DNA of 64,000 nucleotides from Bacillota bacterium. GTDB lineage: Bacteria; Bacillota; Clostridia; Oscillospirales; Oscillospiraceae. The notes beneath the pieces are model-generated. The model was not told the DNA's origin, did not search any database, and saw only the letters and a list, made by a program, of their open reading frames with translations. Made by a program: the position numbers and the translations under genes. This document shows positions 17,510-26,027 of the stretch, in pieces (positions within the stretch are counted from its first letter, which is position 1; every line of letters starts with the position of its first letter). The stretch spans positions 147,063-211,062 of the forward strand of contig JAUNCL010000001.1 of the NCBI GenBank assembly GCA_030535235.1, read 5' to 3'.

Positions 17510-18061
17510 ATGTCCGTAACCTATATCATCCGCCACGCCGCCCCCACCCTGGCGGGGCTGAAAACCGGCAGTCTCTTCCCCTGCGCCATCGGAAACCGGG
17601 CTGACTTTTTGAAGACCCTCCAGGAGGCCAACCGGGTCCTGGTCCCCCGGGGCCTGCGGCTGCTCCCCCTGCGGCTGGAGGAGGACAAGGCCCTGCTCTA
17701 TCTCTTCCGAACCAGCAGCCTCTCCCGGGATCTGGCCCAGGAGCAGGCCCGGGAGATCCTCTGCCGGGCGGGCTACGAGGAGTCCGGCTGCCGTCCCTGC
17801 CTGCGGGAGCTCACCCGCCGTCTGCGGAACGGAGACCAGTTCCCCCACGAGATCGGCCTCTTCCTGGGCTATCCCCCCGAAGACGTCCAGGGCTTCATCC
17901 GCCACCGGGGCCGGGAGGCCAAGGCCTGCGGCTGCTGGAAGGTCTACGGGGACGAGGAAGCCGCCCGGCAGCGTTTTGACGCCTACAAGACCTGCACCGC
18001 CCGCTACTGCCGGCTCTGCGAAAAAGGGGCCACCCTGGAACATTTGACTGTGGAAAGTTAA
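17510..18061 (+). CDS. DUF3793 family protein
   Basis: Protein of 183 residues starting MSVTYIIRHAAPTLAGLKTGSLF. Family hallmarks include RHAAPTLAGLKTGSLF, FPHEIGLFLGYPPEDVQGFI and GCWKVYGDEE. DUF3793 is uncharacterised; members are repeatedly placed beside iron-uptake or flavodoxin genes. The C-terminal CTARYCRLCEKG has three Cys and could bind a metal. It shares a promoter and two palindromic operators with DUF2325. Function is unknown; a role in metal homeostasis is inference from context. Confidence 0.8.
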   Translation: MSVTYIIRHAAPTLAGLKTGSLFPCAIGNRADFLKTLQEANRVLVPRGLRLLPLRLEEDKALLYLFRTSSLSRDLAQEQAREILCRAGYEESGCRPCLRELTRRLRNGDQFPHEIGLFLGYPPEDVQGFIRHRGREAKACGCWKVYGDEEAARQRFDAYKTCTARYCRLCEKGATLEHLTVES

Positions 18062-18067
18062 ATCCGT

Positions 18068-18096
18068 ACCCATCTCCCCCGGGAGGTGGGTTTTTT
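18068..18096 (+). terminator. Terminator of the DUF2325-DUF3793 operon
   Basis: Ten-base arms ACCCATCTCC and GGAGGTGGGT (one G-T pair), loop CCCG, then TTTTT. It follows the stop codon by seven bases. Confidence 0.9.
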
Positions 18097-18112
18097 CTAC
18101 CCCGCAGCCCCT

Positions 18113-18138
18113 GGGCCGATGTGGTCATCGGCCCCTAC
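18113..18138 (-). repeat. REP-like hairpin with GTAGG head, type B (inverted copy)
   Basis: The exact reverse complement of 13584-13609: arms GGGCCGATG and CATCGGCCC, then CCTAC. Confidence 0.7.
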
Positions 18139-18184
18139 AGAGGTTGTAGCCCTCAGTTCTCTCAAAACTTTTTTCTCCCGCCCC

Positions 18185-18230
18185 TTGACAAACCGGAATT
18201 TTGTGTTATTGTATTAATTGGTTAGTACAA
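18185..18230 (+). promoter_or_regulatory. Promoter and YtrA-type operator of the GntR-ABC operon
   Basis: TTGACA at 18185-18190 with TATTGT about 16 bases later. Overlapping and following the -10 is a near-perfect 22-base palindrome at 18209-18230: TTGTATTAA, TTGG, TTAGTACAA. YtrA-subfamily GntR repressors bind such TAGTACA-type palindromes at their own promoters, so autoregulation is expected. Confidence 0.7.
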
Positions 18231-18250
18231 TGATACAAGGAGGGATGCAC

Positions 18251-18616
18251 ATGCCCTGGGAATTCCGAACCGACGTTCCCATTTATACCCAGCTGGTCGC
18301 CCAGATCCAGCAGCAGATCGTCACCGGGCAGCTTGCGCCGGGGGACCGGCTGCCCTCGGTCCGGGACCTGGCCGCTCAGGCGGGGGTCAACCCCAACACC
18401 ATGCAGCGGGCCCTCACCGAGCTGGAGCGTCTGGGCCTGGTCCGCAGCCAGCGGACAGCGGGCCGCTTCGTCACCGACGACGGGGCGGTCATCCGGTCCC
18501 TGAAGGAGGACCTGGCCCGAAGCCAAATCCGGGATTTTCTGGCCGGGATGGCCCAGCTGGGGTTCCCCCTGGAGGAGATCGTGACCCTGATTCAAACGGA
18601 AGGAGAGAAACTATGA
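18251..18616 (+). CDS. GntR-family regulator, YtrA subfamily
   Basis: Protein of 121 residues: a winged-helix domain (YTQLVAQIQQQIVTGQLAPGDRLPSVRDLAAQAGVNPNTMQRALTELERLGLV) with only a short C-terminal tail. This is the YtrA type, which dimerises through the tail and lacks a ligand domain. The second ATG of the cluster is used because AAGGAGG lies seven bases upstream. Its stop overlaps the start of the ABC ATPase gene as ATGA, so the regulator, ATPase and permease form one translationally coupled operon. In B. subtilis the YtrA operon responds to cell-wall antibiotics; the inducer here is unknown. Confidence 0.9.
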   Translation: MPWEFRTDVPIYTQLVAQIQQQIVTGQLAPGDRLPSVRDLAAQAGVNPNTMQRALTELERLGLVRSQRTAGRFVTDDGAVIRSLKEDLARSQIRDFLAGMAQLGFPLEEIVTLIQTEGEKL

Positions 18617-19308
18617 GTATTTTGGAATGCCGGGGGCTGGTGAAGCGCTTCGGCCCCACCCCCGCCCTGGCCGGGGTGGATGTAACCATCGAGCCCGGCC
18701 GCATCGTGGGCCTGCTGGGGCCCAACGGCAGCGGCAAGACCACCCTGATCAAGCTGGCCAACGGCCTGCTGGTCCCCACCGCCGGAGAGATCCTGGTGGA
18801 CGGCAAGGCCCCCGGCCGAGAGAGCCACGCCATCGTGTCCTACCTGCCCGAGCGCAACAGCCTGCCCCTGTGGATGACCATCCAGCAGCTCCAGGACTTT
18901 TACGACGACTTTTTTGCCGACTTCCAGCGGGACCGCTGCGAGGAGATGCTGGACCGGCTGGAGCTCCACCCCACCTACAAGCTGAAGCAGCTCTCCAAGG
19001 GCAACCGGGAAAAGGTCCAGCTCATCCTGGCCATGAGCCGCCAGGCCAGGCTCTACCTGCTGGACGAACCCATCGGGGGCGTGGACCCCGCCGCCCGGGA
19101 CTACATCCTGGATACCATCATTCGCAACTACAACCCTGAGGCTTCCGTTATCATTTCCACCCACCTCATCGCCGACGTGGAAAAGGTTCTGGACGAGGTC
19201 ATCTTCATCGACCGGGGCCAGATCTTCTTCCAGTCCTCCGTGGACCAGATCCGGGAGGAGAAAGGCAAAAGCGTGGACGCTCTGTTCCGGGAGGTATACC
19301 GATGCTGA
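18613..19308 (+). CDS. ABC transporter ATP-binding protein
   Basis: Protein of 231 residues. Walker A is GPNGSGKT at residues 36-43, the signature is LSKGNREKVQL, and Walker B with its Glu is LYLLDEPIGGVD, followed by the H-loop in IISTH. It pairs with the permease that follows, overlapping by seven bases. In this operon type (YtrB/BcrA-like) the exporter usually protects against peptide antibiotics or handles lipid-linked substrates, but the substrate is not evident. Confidence 0.93.
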   Translation: MSILECRGLVKRFGPTPALAGVDVTIEPGRIVGLLGPNGSGKTTLIKLANGLLVPTAGEILVDGKAPGRESHAIVSYLPERNSLPLWMTIQQLQDFYDDFFADFQRDRCEEMLDRLELHPTYKLKQLSKGNREKVQLILAMSRQARLYLLDEPIGGVDPAARDYILDTIIRNYNPEASVIISTHLIADVEKVLDEVIFIDRGQIFFQSSVDQIREEKGKSVDALFREVYRC

Positions 19309-20126
19309 GAAAACTGATGAAACACGAGCTCCGGGCCACTGCCCGTCTGATGCTCCCCCTGTACCTGGTGGTTCTGCTGCTGTCAGTGGGCGCCCGCTTC
19401 TCCACCGCCTGGCTGGACACCACCCCCACCCTCTCTCCCGTCCTGGAGAAGCTCCTGAACCTGGTAAGTATCCTGGTGGTCATGGGCTTTGTGGTGGGTC
19501 TCATCGCCGTCTTTGCGGTGGCCCTGGTGCTGATGATCCAGCGGTTCCGCTCCAACCTGCTGGGAGACGAGGGCTATGTGATGTTCACCCTCCCCGTTTC
19601 CCCCCACCAGCTGGTCTGGTCCAAGCTGCTGATCTCCACCCTCTGGTTCGCCGGGGCGGCCATCGTGGATACCTTGGCCCTGCTGATCCTGGTGGTAGAC
19701 CAGTCCTTCTTCCGGAACCTGCAGGAAATCCTCCAGCGGGTACTGGAGGACTTCAACAGCTACTATGCCGCCCACGGCGTCCTGGTGGCGGTGGAGGTCA
19801 TCCTCCTGTGCGTGGTCGCTGCCATCAACCTGTGCCTGGAGTTCTACGCTCCCCTGTCCATCGGCCACAGCTTTGACCGTCACAAGATGCTCCTGTCGGT
19901 GGTCTTCTTCTTCGTGATCCAGATCGCCGCCCAGATGGCAGCCGGCATCCTGCTCCTGGCCGTCAGACTGCCCATGAACGCAGTCAGCAATTTTATCAAC
20001 TCCCAGCCCCCGGAGGTGGCCCTCCACGCCGGTCTGTGGTTTGCCATCCTGTCCATTGTGGTGTACAATGCGGTGCTGTACGTCATCAACCACCGGATGC
20101 TGAGCAGAAAACTGAATCTGGAATAA
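19302..20126 (+). CDS. ABC-2 type transporter permease
   Basis: Membrane protein of 274 residues with about six helices and a short N-terminal cytoplasmic segment (LRKLMKHELRATARLMLPL), typical of ABC-2 permeases. FTLPVSPHQLVWSKLL is the usual coupling region. It overlaps the ATPase gene and is the last gene of the GntR-led operon. The substrate is unknown. Confidence 0.85.
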   Translation: MLRKLMKHELRATARLMLPLYLVVLLLSVGARFSTAWLDTTPTLSPVLEKLLNLVSILVVMGFVVGLIAVFAVALVLMIQRFRSNLLGDEGYVMFTLPVSPHQLVWSKLLISTLWFAGAAIVDTLALLILVVDQSFFRNLQEILQRVLEDFNSYYAAHGVLVAVEVILLCVVAAINLCLEFYAPLSIGHSFDRHKMLLSVVFFFVIQIAAQMAAGILLLAVRLPMNAVSNFINSQPPEVALHAGLWFAILSIVVYNAVLYVINHRMLSRKLNLE

Positions 20127-20133
20127 CCCAAAC

Positions 20134-20158
20134 AAGGGCTCCCTCCGGGGAGCCTTTT
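20134..20158 (+). terminator. Terminator of the GntR-ABC operon
   Basis: Stem AAGGGCTCCC / GGGGAGCCTT with a three-base loop, then TTTT. It lies eight bases past the permease stop. Confidence 0.8.
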
Positions 20159-20180
20159 GGCGTCGGTGATCCTCCCCCGG

Positions 20181-20209
20181 TTGACAAGTTCGGACAAATT
20201 TGGTACAGT
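20181..20209 (+). promoter_or_regulatory. Promoter of the AEC transporter gene
   Basis: TTGACA and TACAGT separated by 17 bases, about 40 bases before the start codon. Confidence 0.7.
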
Positions 20210-20246
20210 CGTTTCCTGACATCTCCCCCGGAAAAGAGGGTTTCCC

Positions 20247-21158
20247 ATGACCATTCTGACTGTATTTCTCCAAATGTTGTCCCTGCTGGTGATGATCGGC
20301 GCCGGTTGGGTGGCCGCCCGGACCAAAATGCTGGACACCCACACCAACTCCCACATGTCCCAGCTCATCGTGAACATCTTCAACCCCCTGCTGGTTCTGT
20401 CCAGCGCCGCAGGCTCCGTGGGGCAGGTCCCCCTGTCCCGGCTGCTGACGGTCTTTCTCATCGCCATCGGCATGTTCCTGTTCTTCATTCTGGCCGGGTC
20501 CCTCCTGTCCCCCCTTTTTGACAAGGACCCTCTCCAGCGAAAGATCTTTCAGCTCATGTTCGTCTTCTCCAACCTGGGCTTCATCGGCATCCCCGTGGTG
20601 TCCAGCGTCCTGGGGGCGGAGTATGTGGTCTATGTCTCCGAGTTCCTGCTGATCTATAACCTGGTGTTCTACACCTACGGCGTCTCCCTCATGCGGGGGC
20701 GGTTCACCCTGGGCTCCCTGCGGGCTCTGATAAACCCCGGCAACGCCGCCTGCGTCCTGGCCATGGTCCTGGTGCTGGCCAGCATCCCCCTGCCCGGCTT
20801 TCTCCGCACTGCCGTGGACTACCTGGGGGGCGCGGCCTCTCCCCTGGCCCTCATGGCCGTGGGCTTCACCCTGGCCAACGCCAATCGAAAGGAAATTTTG
20901 GGGGACAAGCGGCTGTACCTCTTCGTGTTCCTCAAGCTGCTGGCCCTGCCCTGCCTGATGCTCCCCATCCTCCGTCTGCTGCCCATCGACGCCCCCCTGA
21001 TCTCGGTCTGCCTGATCATGTTCGGTATGCCCGTGGGGAGCATGCCCCTGATGCTCATCACCCAGCAGGGGCTGGACGGCAAGGTCTGCACCGCCTCCGT
21101 CCTCCTGTCCACCATCCTTTGCGTGGTCACTGTCCCCATCCTGGTGACGCTGGTATAA
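20247..21158 (+). CDS. AEC-family (auxin efflux carrier-like) transporter
   Basis: Membrane protein of 303 residues with about ten helices in two halves. Features of the AEC/MdcF family include LIVNIFNPLLVLSS, FMFVFSNLGFIGIPVV-like NLGFIGIPVVSS, and GMPVGSMPLMLITQQ near the C-terminus. Bacterial members export or import malonate, malate or other carboxylates; the substrate is not inferable. It is a monocistronic gene with its own promoter and terminator. Confidence 0.9.
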   Translation: MTILTVFLQMLSLLVMIGAGWVAARTKMLDTHTNSHMSQLIVNIFNPLLVLSSAAGSVGQVPLSRLLTVFLIAIGMFLFFILAGSLLSPLFDKDPLQRKIFQLMFVFSNLGFIGIPVVSSVLGAEYVVYVSEFLLIYNLVFYTYGVSLMRGRFTLGSLRALINPGNAACVLAMVLVLASIPLPGFLRTAVDYLGGAASPLALMAVGFTLANANRKEILGDKRLYLFVFLKLLALPCLMLPILRLLPIDAPLISVCLIMFGMPVGSMPLMLITQQGLDGKVCTASVLLSTILCVVTVPILVTLV

Positions 21159-21162
21159 CAAA

Positions 21163-21211
21163 AGGGGCCCGCCGCAGAAATTCATTTCTGGGCGGGCCCT
21201 TATTTTTTTCG
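21163..21211. terminator. Bidirectional terminator between the AEC gene and folBK
   Basis: Eleven-base arms AGGGGCCCGCC and GGCGGGCCCTT flank a loop that itself contains AGAAATTCATTTCT. T-runs lie on the plus strand. The convergent folBK gene ends 28 bases beyond, so this hairpin may serve both. Confidence 0.85.
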
Positions 21212-21238
21212 TTCCTTTGGGTTGGTACCTGATCCGGC

Positions 21239-22063
21239 TCAGCGGTCGCCCGACAAGGCGGCCGCCAACTCTGTCACGGTCTGTTTCAGAATGGGATGCC
21301 GTTTGTTGGGGGCGATCTCCTTCAGGGGATTCAATACAAATCCCCGCTTGTGCATCTCCACATGGGGCAGGATCAGGTCGTCGGTCTCCAGGACCAGATC
21401 GTCATACAGCAGGATATCCAGGTCCAGGGTCCTCGGTCCCCACCGCACGGTCCGCTCCCGGTGGGCCTCTGCCTCGATTGCATGGAGCCGCTCCAGCAGC
21501 TCCTGGGGGGACAGCAGGGTGTCCAGGGCCAGACAGCCGTTGAGAAAATCATCCTGCTCCACGCCGCCGTAGGGGGCGGTGACATGATAGGAGGAGACCT
21601 TTTCCACCCGGCAGCCCGGCGTCTCGTTCAGGGCCTCCACCGCCCGGTCCAGATAGCCCTTCTTATCCCCCAGGTTGGAACCCAGGCCCAGGTAGGCCCT
21701 GTGCCAGAAGCGGGTGATCTTCACCGCAACGGTCTCCATGGGCAGGCCGATGGGGGCCCAGGGCTTTTTGATCTCCAGGGTGACCCCTTTCAGCAGGGGA
21801 TACCGGAGCAGCACGGCCTCGGCCAGCTGTTCCGCCGCCGCCTCGATGAGCTTGCAGGGATGGGTTTTGGTGAATTCCGTCATGAACTTGGACACCCAGC
21901 CGTAATGGGTGGAGTCCTCCAGATTGTCCGACTTCCCTGCCTTTCGGGTGTCTGTGTACATGGTCAGGGACAGGATGAATTTCTGCCCCAGGGCCGTCTC
22001 CTCCGGCAGGACGCCGTGGTTGGCAAAGACCTCCAGATTTTTAACGTGGATCTCGTCGTACAT
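21239..22063 (-). CDS. folK: Bifunctional dihydroneopterin aldolase / HPPK (FolB-FolK fusion)
   Basis: Fused folate enzyme of 274 residues. Residues 1 to about 118 are FolB (IHVKNLEVFANHGVLPEET), which converts dihydroneopterin to 6-hydroxymethyl-dihydropterin. Residues about 122-274 are FolK (YLGLGSNLGDKKGYL and RWGPRTLDLDILLYDD), which pyrophosphorylates that product. The start codon ATG overlaps the folP stop as TGATG; a GTG one codon upstream is possible. It is the last gene of the folC-folE-folP-folBK operon, so the first enzyme and the next two steps are co-expressed. Confidence 0.93.
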   Translation of the reverse strand: MYDEIHVKNLEVFANHGVLPEETALGQKFILSLTMYTDTRKAGKSDNLEDSTHYGWVSKFMTEFTKTHPCKLIEAAAEQLAEAVLLRYPLLKGVTLEIKKPWAPIGLPMETVAVKITRFWHRAYLGLGSNLGDKKGYLDRAVEALNETPGCRVEKVSSYHVTAPYGGVEQDDFLNGCLALDTLLSPQELLERLHAIEAEAHRERTVRWGPRTLDLDILLYDDLVLETDDLILPHVEMHKRGFVLNPLKEIAPNKRHPILKQTVTELAAALSGDR

Positions 22064-22890
22064 CACTTGCCCTCCCTTACGATGGCCTGGGCCATGCGCA
22101 TGGCCCGGTAGTTCTCCTTCACATCATGGACGCGGAAAAACGCCGCCCCCTTCAACACGCCAACCGCCGTGGTGGCCACCGTGGCCTCCACCCGCTGGTC
22201 CGCAGGCAGGTCCAGCACATAGCCCAGGGTGGACTTCCGGGAAGTCCCCAGTAGGACCGGGAACCCCAGGGCCTTCAGGCGGTCCAGCCGGTGGATGGCG
22301 GTGAGGTTTTGCTCGTGGTTCTTGGCAAACCCCACGCCGGGATCCAAGATGATGTTGCAATCTCTGACCCCGGCCTCCCGGCCGATGGCGATGCTGGCCT
22401 CCATATCCCGGAGCAGGTCGGTCATAAAGTCCCCATAGTCCCTGTCGGCGCGGTTGTGCATGAGGCAGCAGGGCACATCGTAGGCCGCCGCCAGCTGGGC
22501 CACCCTCCGGTCATACTGAAAGCCCCAGATGTCGTTGATCATGTCCGCGCCGGCCTTCAGGGCGGCTTCCACCACCTCGCCCTTGTAGCTGTCCACGGAC
22601 ACAGGGATGTCGTAGTTCTGTTTCACCAGCTCGATGATGGGCGCCACCCGGTCGATCTCCTCCTGGGCGCTGATCTGCACATGGCCGGGACGGGTGGATT
22701 CCCCGCCGATATCAATGATGGCCGCCCCTTCCTCGATCATCTCGCCCACATGCCGGAGGGCCCGGTCCCGGTCGTTCCACCGGCCGCCGTCCGAAAAGGA
22801 ATCCGGGGTGTAGTTGAGGATGCCCATGATATAGCAGTCATGGTCCACATCAAACAGACGGGACCCGATTTTCATTTTGTTCTCTCCCAT
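22063..22890 (-). CDS. folP: Dihydropteroate synthase FolP
   Basis: Condenses 6-hydroxymethyl-dihydropterin pyrophosphate with p-aminobenzoate. The 275 residues form a TIM barrel. The family signatures GILNYTPDSFSDGG and DIGGESTRPG are at the N-terminal third, with DPGVGFAKNHEQN later. The ATG has GGGGAGGGA upstream and overlaps the folE stop as TGATG. The frame stays open further upstream over folE but no ribosome site supports it. This is the sulfonamide target. No resistance change can be judged without alignment. Confidence 0.96.
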   Translation of the reverse strand: MGENKMKIGSRLFDVDHDCYIMGILNYTPDSFSDGGRWNDRDRALRHVGEMIEEGAAIIDIGGESTRPGHVQISAQEEIDRVAPIIELVKQNYDIPVSVDSYKGEVVEAALKAGADMINDIWGFQYDRRVAQLAAAYDVPCCLMHNRADRDYGDFMTDLLRDMEASIAIGREAGVRDCNIILDPGVGFAKNHEQNLTAIHRLDRLKALGFPVLLGTSRKSTLGYVLDLPADQRVEATVATTAVGVLKGAAFFRVHDVKENYRAMRMAQAIVREGK

Positions 22891-23459
22891 CAGTGTCCCT
22901 CCCCGCGCCATTTCATCATCTGAAAGAACTGTGCCTGCAGGGCCGGGTCCTCCCGGAAAACCCCTCTGGCGGCCGATGTGACCGTCTTGGTTCCGGGCTT
23001 CTGGATCCCCCGCATGGTCATGCACATATGCTCGGCCTCCACCAGGACCATGACCCCCTGGGGGTTCAGGTACTCCATGAAGGCGTCGGCCACCTGGGAG
23101 GTCAGCCGCTCCTGGAGCTGCAGCCGCCGGGCATAGACCTCCACGACCCGGGCGATCTTGCTCAGCCCCGCCACCTCGCCGTTGGGGAGATAGGCCACGG
23201 CCACCGTGCCGTAAAAGGGCAGCATGTGGTGCTCGCAGAGGGAGTAAAACCGAATCTCCTTTTCCAGGACCATGTCACCGGTGGGGGCGGAGAAGGTCTT
23301 GCTCAGGTGCTCCCCGGGGCTGCCGGCATAGCCGGCGGCCAGTTCTTCATACATTCTGGCGACACGGTCGGGTGTTTCCACCAGCCCTTCCCGGCCGGGA
23401 TCCTCGCCGATCCCCTCCAATATCAGGCGCACGCCTGCCTTGATTTTTTCTTTATCCAC
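22890..23459 (-). CDS. folE: GTP cyclohydrolase I FolE
   Basis: First committed enzyme of tetrahydrofolate synthesis, forming dihydroneopterin triphosphate from GTP. The 189 residues contain the zinc and active-site motifs [12 protein letters not shown] and later [16 protein letters not shown], with KTVTSAARG at the C-terminus. The GTG start is preferred because AGAGGTGG lies just upstream and the length is then normal. An ATG seven codons earlier would overlap folC more. It overlaps folC by eight bases. Confidence 0.95.
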   Translation of the reverse strand: MDKEKIKAGVRLILEGIGEDPGREGLVETPDRVARMYEELAAGYAGSPGEHLSKTFSAPTGDMVLEKEIRFYSLCEHHMLPFYGTVAVAYLPNGEVAGLSKIARVVEVYARRLQLQERLTSQVADAFMEYLNPQGVMVLVEAEHMCMTMRGIQKPGTKTVTSAARGVFREDPALQAQFFQMMKWRGEGH

Positions 23460-24747
23460 GGGCCACCTCTTCCAGCACACACTGCTCCGCGTCGCTCAGG
23501 AAAGACAAGGAGCCGAAAATTACAATGACGTCGTCCCTGCCTGCCATCTGACAGGCCCTCTGCACCGCTTCCCGGATGGACCCCGCCGCTTCCACCGCGG
23601 GGTTCACCGCCGCCACGACCTCTTTCAGCTCCTGGGCCGACATGGCTCTGGGGTTGTCCGGGGTCTCGATGGTGATGATATGATGGGCCAGCGGCGCCGT
23701 CAGATCGATCACCTTCTGATATTCCTTATCCTTCAGCATCCCAAAAATATAGTAGAGCTTTTTGCCGCTGAAATAGAGCTCCAGAGAATTTCGCAGCTCT
23801 CTGGCGCCCCCCTCGTTGTGAGCGCCGTCCAGGATCACGACAGGCTCCCTGGCGATGGGCGTAAATCGCCCCTTCCAGGTGGTTTCCCGCATCCCCGCGT
23901 AGACCTGCTCATCGGTGATCTGGAATCCCAGTTTCCGCAGGGCAAGGATGCTCTCCAGGGCCACGGCGGCGTTTTTCCGCTGGCAGGTCCCGGCCAGCCC
24001 CACCTTGACCTGCTTCCATTCCTTATAGTCGAAGCTCTGTTCCTCTAACGTGCAGGAGCCGGGGATCACCTGTTCGCTGTCCACCGTATGCAGGCTGCAG
24101 TGCCGGGCCCGGCAGACCTGGTCCAGCACCCCGGCCGCCTCGGGCTCCTGGGGGGCGGACACCACCACGGTGTCCGGCTTAATGATCCCCGCCTTTTCTC
24201 CGGCGATCTGCTCCAGGGTGTCCCCCAGATAATCCATGTGATCTCTGCTGATGGAGGTGATCACCTCTAAAACGGTGGTGTCCACCACGTTGGTGGCGTC
24301 CAGGGTGCCCCCAAGACCCGTTTCCAGCACCACGATGTCGCACTTCCGCTCCCGGAAATACAGCAGGGCCACAGCAGTTCCCACTTCAAAGTAGGTGGGA
24401 TGGGCCATCCCGTCCGCCGCCATGGCCTCTGCGGCCTCCGCCGCCGTGGTGAGATGCCGGACAAAATCCTCCCGGGAGATCAGCTGTCCATCCACCTGGA
24501 ATCGTTCCCGCACGGAACTCAGGTGGGGGGACAGATATCGCCCTGTGCGATACCCTGCCTGGGTCAGGACCGTGGAAAGGTAGGCCAGCACCGACCCCTT
24601 TCCGTTTGTACCGGCGATGTGGATAAATTTCAGATCCCGCTGCGGATCGCCGAGGCGCTTCAACAGCTCTCTCATACTCTCCAGGCCGAGTACACTTCCG
24701 TACTTGGACAGCTCGTCCAAATATAACCTTGCCTCTTGGTAATTCAT
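23452..24747 (-). CDS. folC: Bifunctional dihydrofolate synthase / folylpolyglutamate synthase FolC
   Basis: Mur-ligase family enzyme of 431 residues that attaches Glu to dihydropteroate and extends the polyglutamate tail. The P-loop is IAGTNGKGS. Other signatures include [45 protein letters not shown] and LDGAHNEGG. The ATG has GGAG seven bases upstream. It opens the folate operon. No dihydrofolate reductase gene is visible, so reduction of dihydrofolate depends on a gene elsewhere, or on ThyX-type thymidylate synthesis. Confidence 0.95.
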   Translation of the reverse strand: MNYQEARLYLDELSKYGSVLGLESMRELLKRLGDPQRDLKFIHIAGTNGKGSVLAYLSTVLTQAGYRTGRYLSPHLSSVRERFQVDGQLISREDFVRHLTTAAEAAEAMAADGMAHPTYFEVGTAVALLYFRERKCDIVVLETGLGGTLDATNVVDTTVLEVITSISRDHMDYLGDTLEQIAGEKAGIIKPDTVVVSAPQEPEAAGVLDQVCRARHCSLHTVDSEQVIPGSCTLEEQSFDYKEWKQVKVGLAGTCQRKNAAVALESILALRKLGFQITDEQVYAGMRETTWKGRFTPIAREPVVILDGAHNEGGARELRNSLELYFSGKKLYYIFGMLKDKEYQKVIDLTAPLAHHIITIETPDNPRAMSAQELKEVVAAVNPAVEAAGSIREAVQRACQMAGRDDVIVIFGSLSFLSDAEQCVLEEVARG

Positions 24748-24820
24748 GCTTCGCTCCAATCTGAGATGCGTTCCTATCTCTTTGTAGTATACTTCAAATA
24801 CAAATTCATAGTCCTATACG

Positions 24821-24848
24821 AGGATACAACATTTCCCGGAAATGTCAA
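24821..24848 (-). promoter_or_regulatory. Promoter of the folate operon
   Basis: On the minus strand TTGACA and TATCCT are separated by 16 bases, about 75 bases before the folC start. The leader is AT-rich and shows no recognised riboswitch (no THF riboswitch identified). Confidence 0.6.
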
Positions 24849-24868
24849 CCGGTTCTGTTCCCTATCCG

Positions 24869-24912
24869 AAAAAAAGGCCGCAGCAGAGTGCTTTTCTCCG
24901 CAGCGGCCTTCG
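24869..24912. terminator. Bidirectional terminator between degV and folC
   Basis: AAGGCCGC pairs with GCGGCCTT around a loop with partially pairing GCAG / CTCCGC. Minus-strand T-run follows (TTTTTTT). It ends the degV transcript 14 bases past its stop. Confidence 0.85.
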
Positions 24913-24925
24913 CTTTTTATAAAAA

Positions 24926-25768
24926 TCAAAACACCAGGATGAGCCCCTTTTCCATGGCGTAAAAGGTGGTCAGGCCCCGGCAGTCGAAGAGATCCACCGA
25001 CTTCACCGGCAGGCTCTGGAGGATCTGCTCCTTCAGCTTCCTGGCCCCCTCCAGGTTCTTGCAGTGGGAGATGATGACCTCTGCCCCGGTGCAGTCCTTG
25101 AACTTCTCCATGTGGCCGATCATGTTCCGGAGGGTGCGCTTCTCCCCCCGGGCCTTGTCGATGACCCGGATGGTCCCCTCCGGGGAGGCGTCGGCAATGA
25201 CATGGATGCCCAGGGTGTGCAGGAGGCTCCCCAGCAGGGGCTTCATGCGTCCGTTCTTCACCAGGTTGTCGAAGTTCTCCAGGGTGAAGATGGTGTACTG
25301 GTTGTCCACGCAGGCCTGGAGCCGGCGGCAGATGTCGTCAAAGTCCTCGTTGCCGGAGGCGATGAGCTCCTGGGCCTTCCGGTCCAGCAGGACCAGGGAG
25401 CCGGAGGTGGAGCAGGAGTCCAGGACAAAGATCTTCTTCTCCGGGTGGTTCTCCAGGACCATGTCCCGGGCGGTGACTGCGGAGGCATAGGTGCCGGAGA
25501 GGTTGCCGGAAATGGTGAAGCACAGGGAGCAATCGGCATCCTCAAAGGCCTCCACAAAGGCGGCGGGGGAAGGACAGGCGGTGCCGGAGGGCCCGCTCTC
25601 CCGGGCCATGGCCTGGAGAAGCTCCTCCACGTCCAAGGTCTCGTTGTCCACAAAGCTCCGGTCCCCCACCAGCAGGGACAGGGGGACCACCTTCCGGTCC
25701 AGCTTACCGGGGATCAGTTGGGCCGGGGACAGCTCACCACTGCTGTCACACACGATGTTCCATTTCAT
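24926..25768 (-). CDS. DegV-family fatty acid-binding protein (FakB-like)
   Basis: Protein of 280 residues. The N-terminal segment WNIVCDSSGEL and the SLLVGDRSFVD region match DegV proteins, which bind a single fatty acid. In Firmicutes FakB partners with the FakA kinase to phosphorylate exogenous fatty acids. The glycine/Ser motif (TISGNLSGTYASA) near residue 95 is a family signature for lipid carboxylate binding. An ATG five codons upstream lacks a ribosome site; GAGG precedes the chosen ATG. No fakA is visible nearby. Confidence 0.9.
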   Translation of the reverse strand: MKWNIVCDSSGELSPAQLIPGKLDRKVVPLSLLVGDRSFVDNETLDVEELLQAMARESGPSGTACPSPAAFVEAFEDADCSLCFTISGNLSGTYASAVTARDMVLENHPEKKIFVLDSCSTSGSLVLLDRKAQELIASGNEDFDDICRRLQACVDNQYTIFTLENFDNLVKNGRMKPLLGSLLHTLGIHVIADASPEGTIRVIDKARGEKRTLRNMIGHMEKFKDCTGAEVIISHCKNLEGARKLKEQILQSLPVKSVDLFDCRGLTTFYAMEKGLILVF

Positions 25769-25833
25769 ATCATCAATCCTCATTTCGGAAACTCTATTTC
25801 ATAATATTATATACAAGATGTTCTAATACGAGT

Positions 25834-25862
25834 ATGTTATACCATGAACTGCCGTCTGTCAA
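25834..25862 (-). promoter_or_regulatory. Promoter of the degV gene
   Basis: On the minus strand TTGACA and TAACAT are spaced by 17 bases, within an AT-rich leader of about 60 bases. Confidence 0.55.
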
Positions 25863-25900
25863 CTCCCCCGCCCATCTTTTCGGAAAAGATTCTCCCCGCA

Positions 25901-25929
25901 TTGACAAACAGCCGAGGGTGGGATAAAAT
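25901..25929 (+). promoter_or_regulatory. Promoter of tRNA-Arg
   Basis: TTGACA and TAAAAT with 17-base spacing, ending 20 bases before the mature tRNA 5-prime end. Strong consensus match. Confidence 0.85.
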
Positions 25930-25949
25930 AGGAGTCTAAATCCACACAC

Positions 25950-26026
25950 GCCCCAGTAGCTCAGCTGTATAGAGCGGCCGCCTCCTAAGCGGCAGGTCGG
26001 AGGTTAGAGTCCTCTCTGGGGTGCCA
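25950..26026 (+). tRNA. tRNA-Arg, anticodon CCT
   Basis: A 77-base cloverleaf with CCA encoded. Acceptor arms are GCCCCAG and CTGGGGT; the anticodon arm is GCCGC with loop CTCCTAA; the T arm is GGAGG ... CCTCT with loop TTAGAGT. The anticodon is CCT, reading AGG. It has its own promoter and terminator, so it is a single-gene unit. No integrase or attachment repeat lies at its 3-prime end. Confidence 0.95.
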
Positions 26027-26027
26027 G

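Noticed and set aside
24750-24850. Tetrahydrofolate riboswitch upstream of folC
   Set aside because: No paired conserved core was found in the short AT-rich leader.
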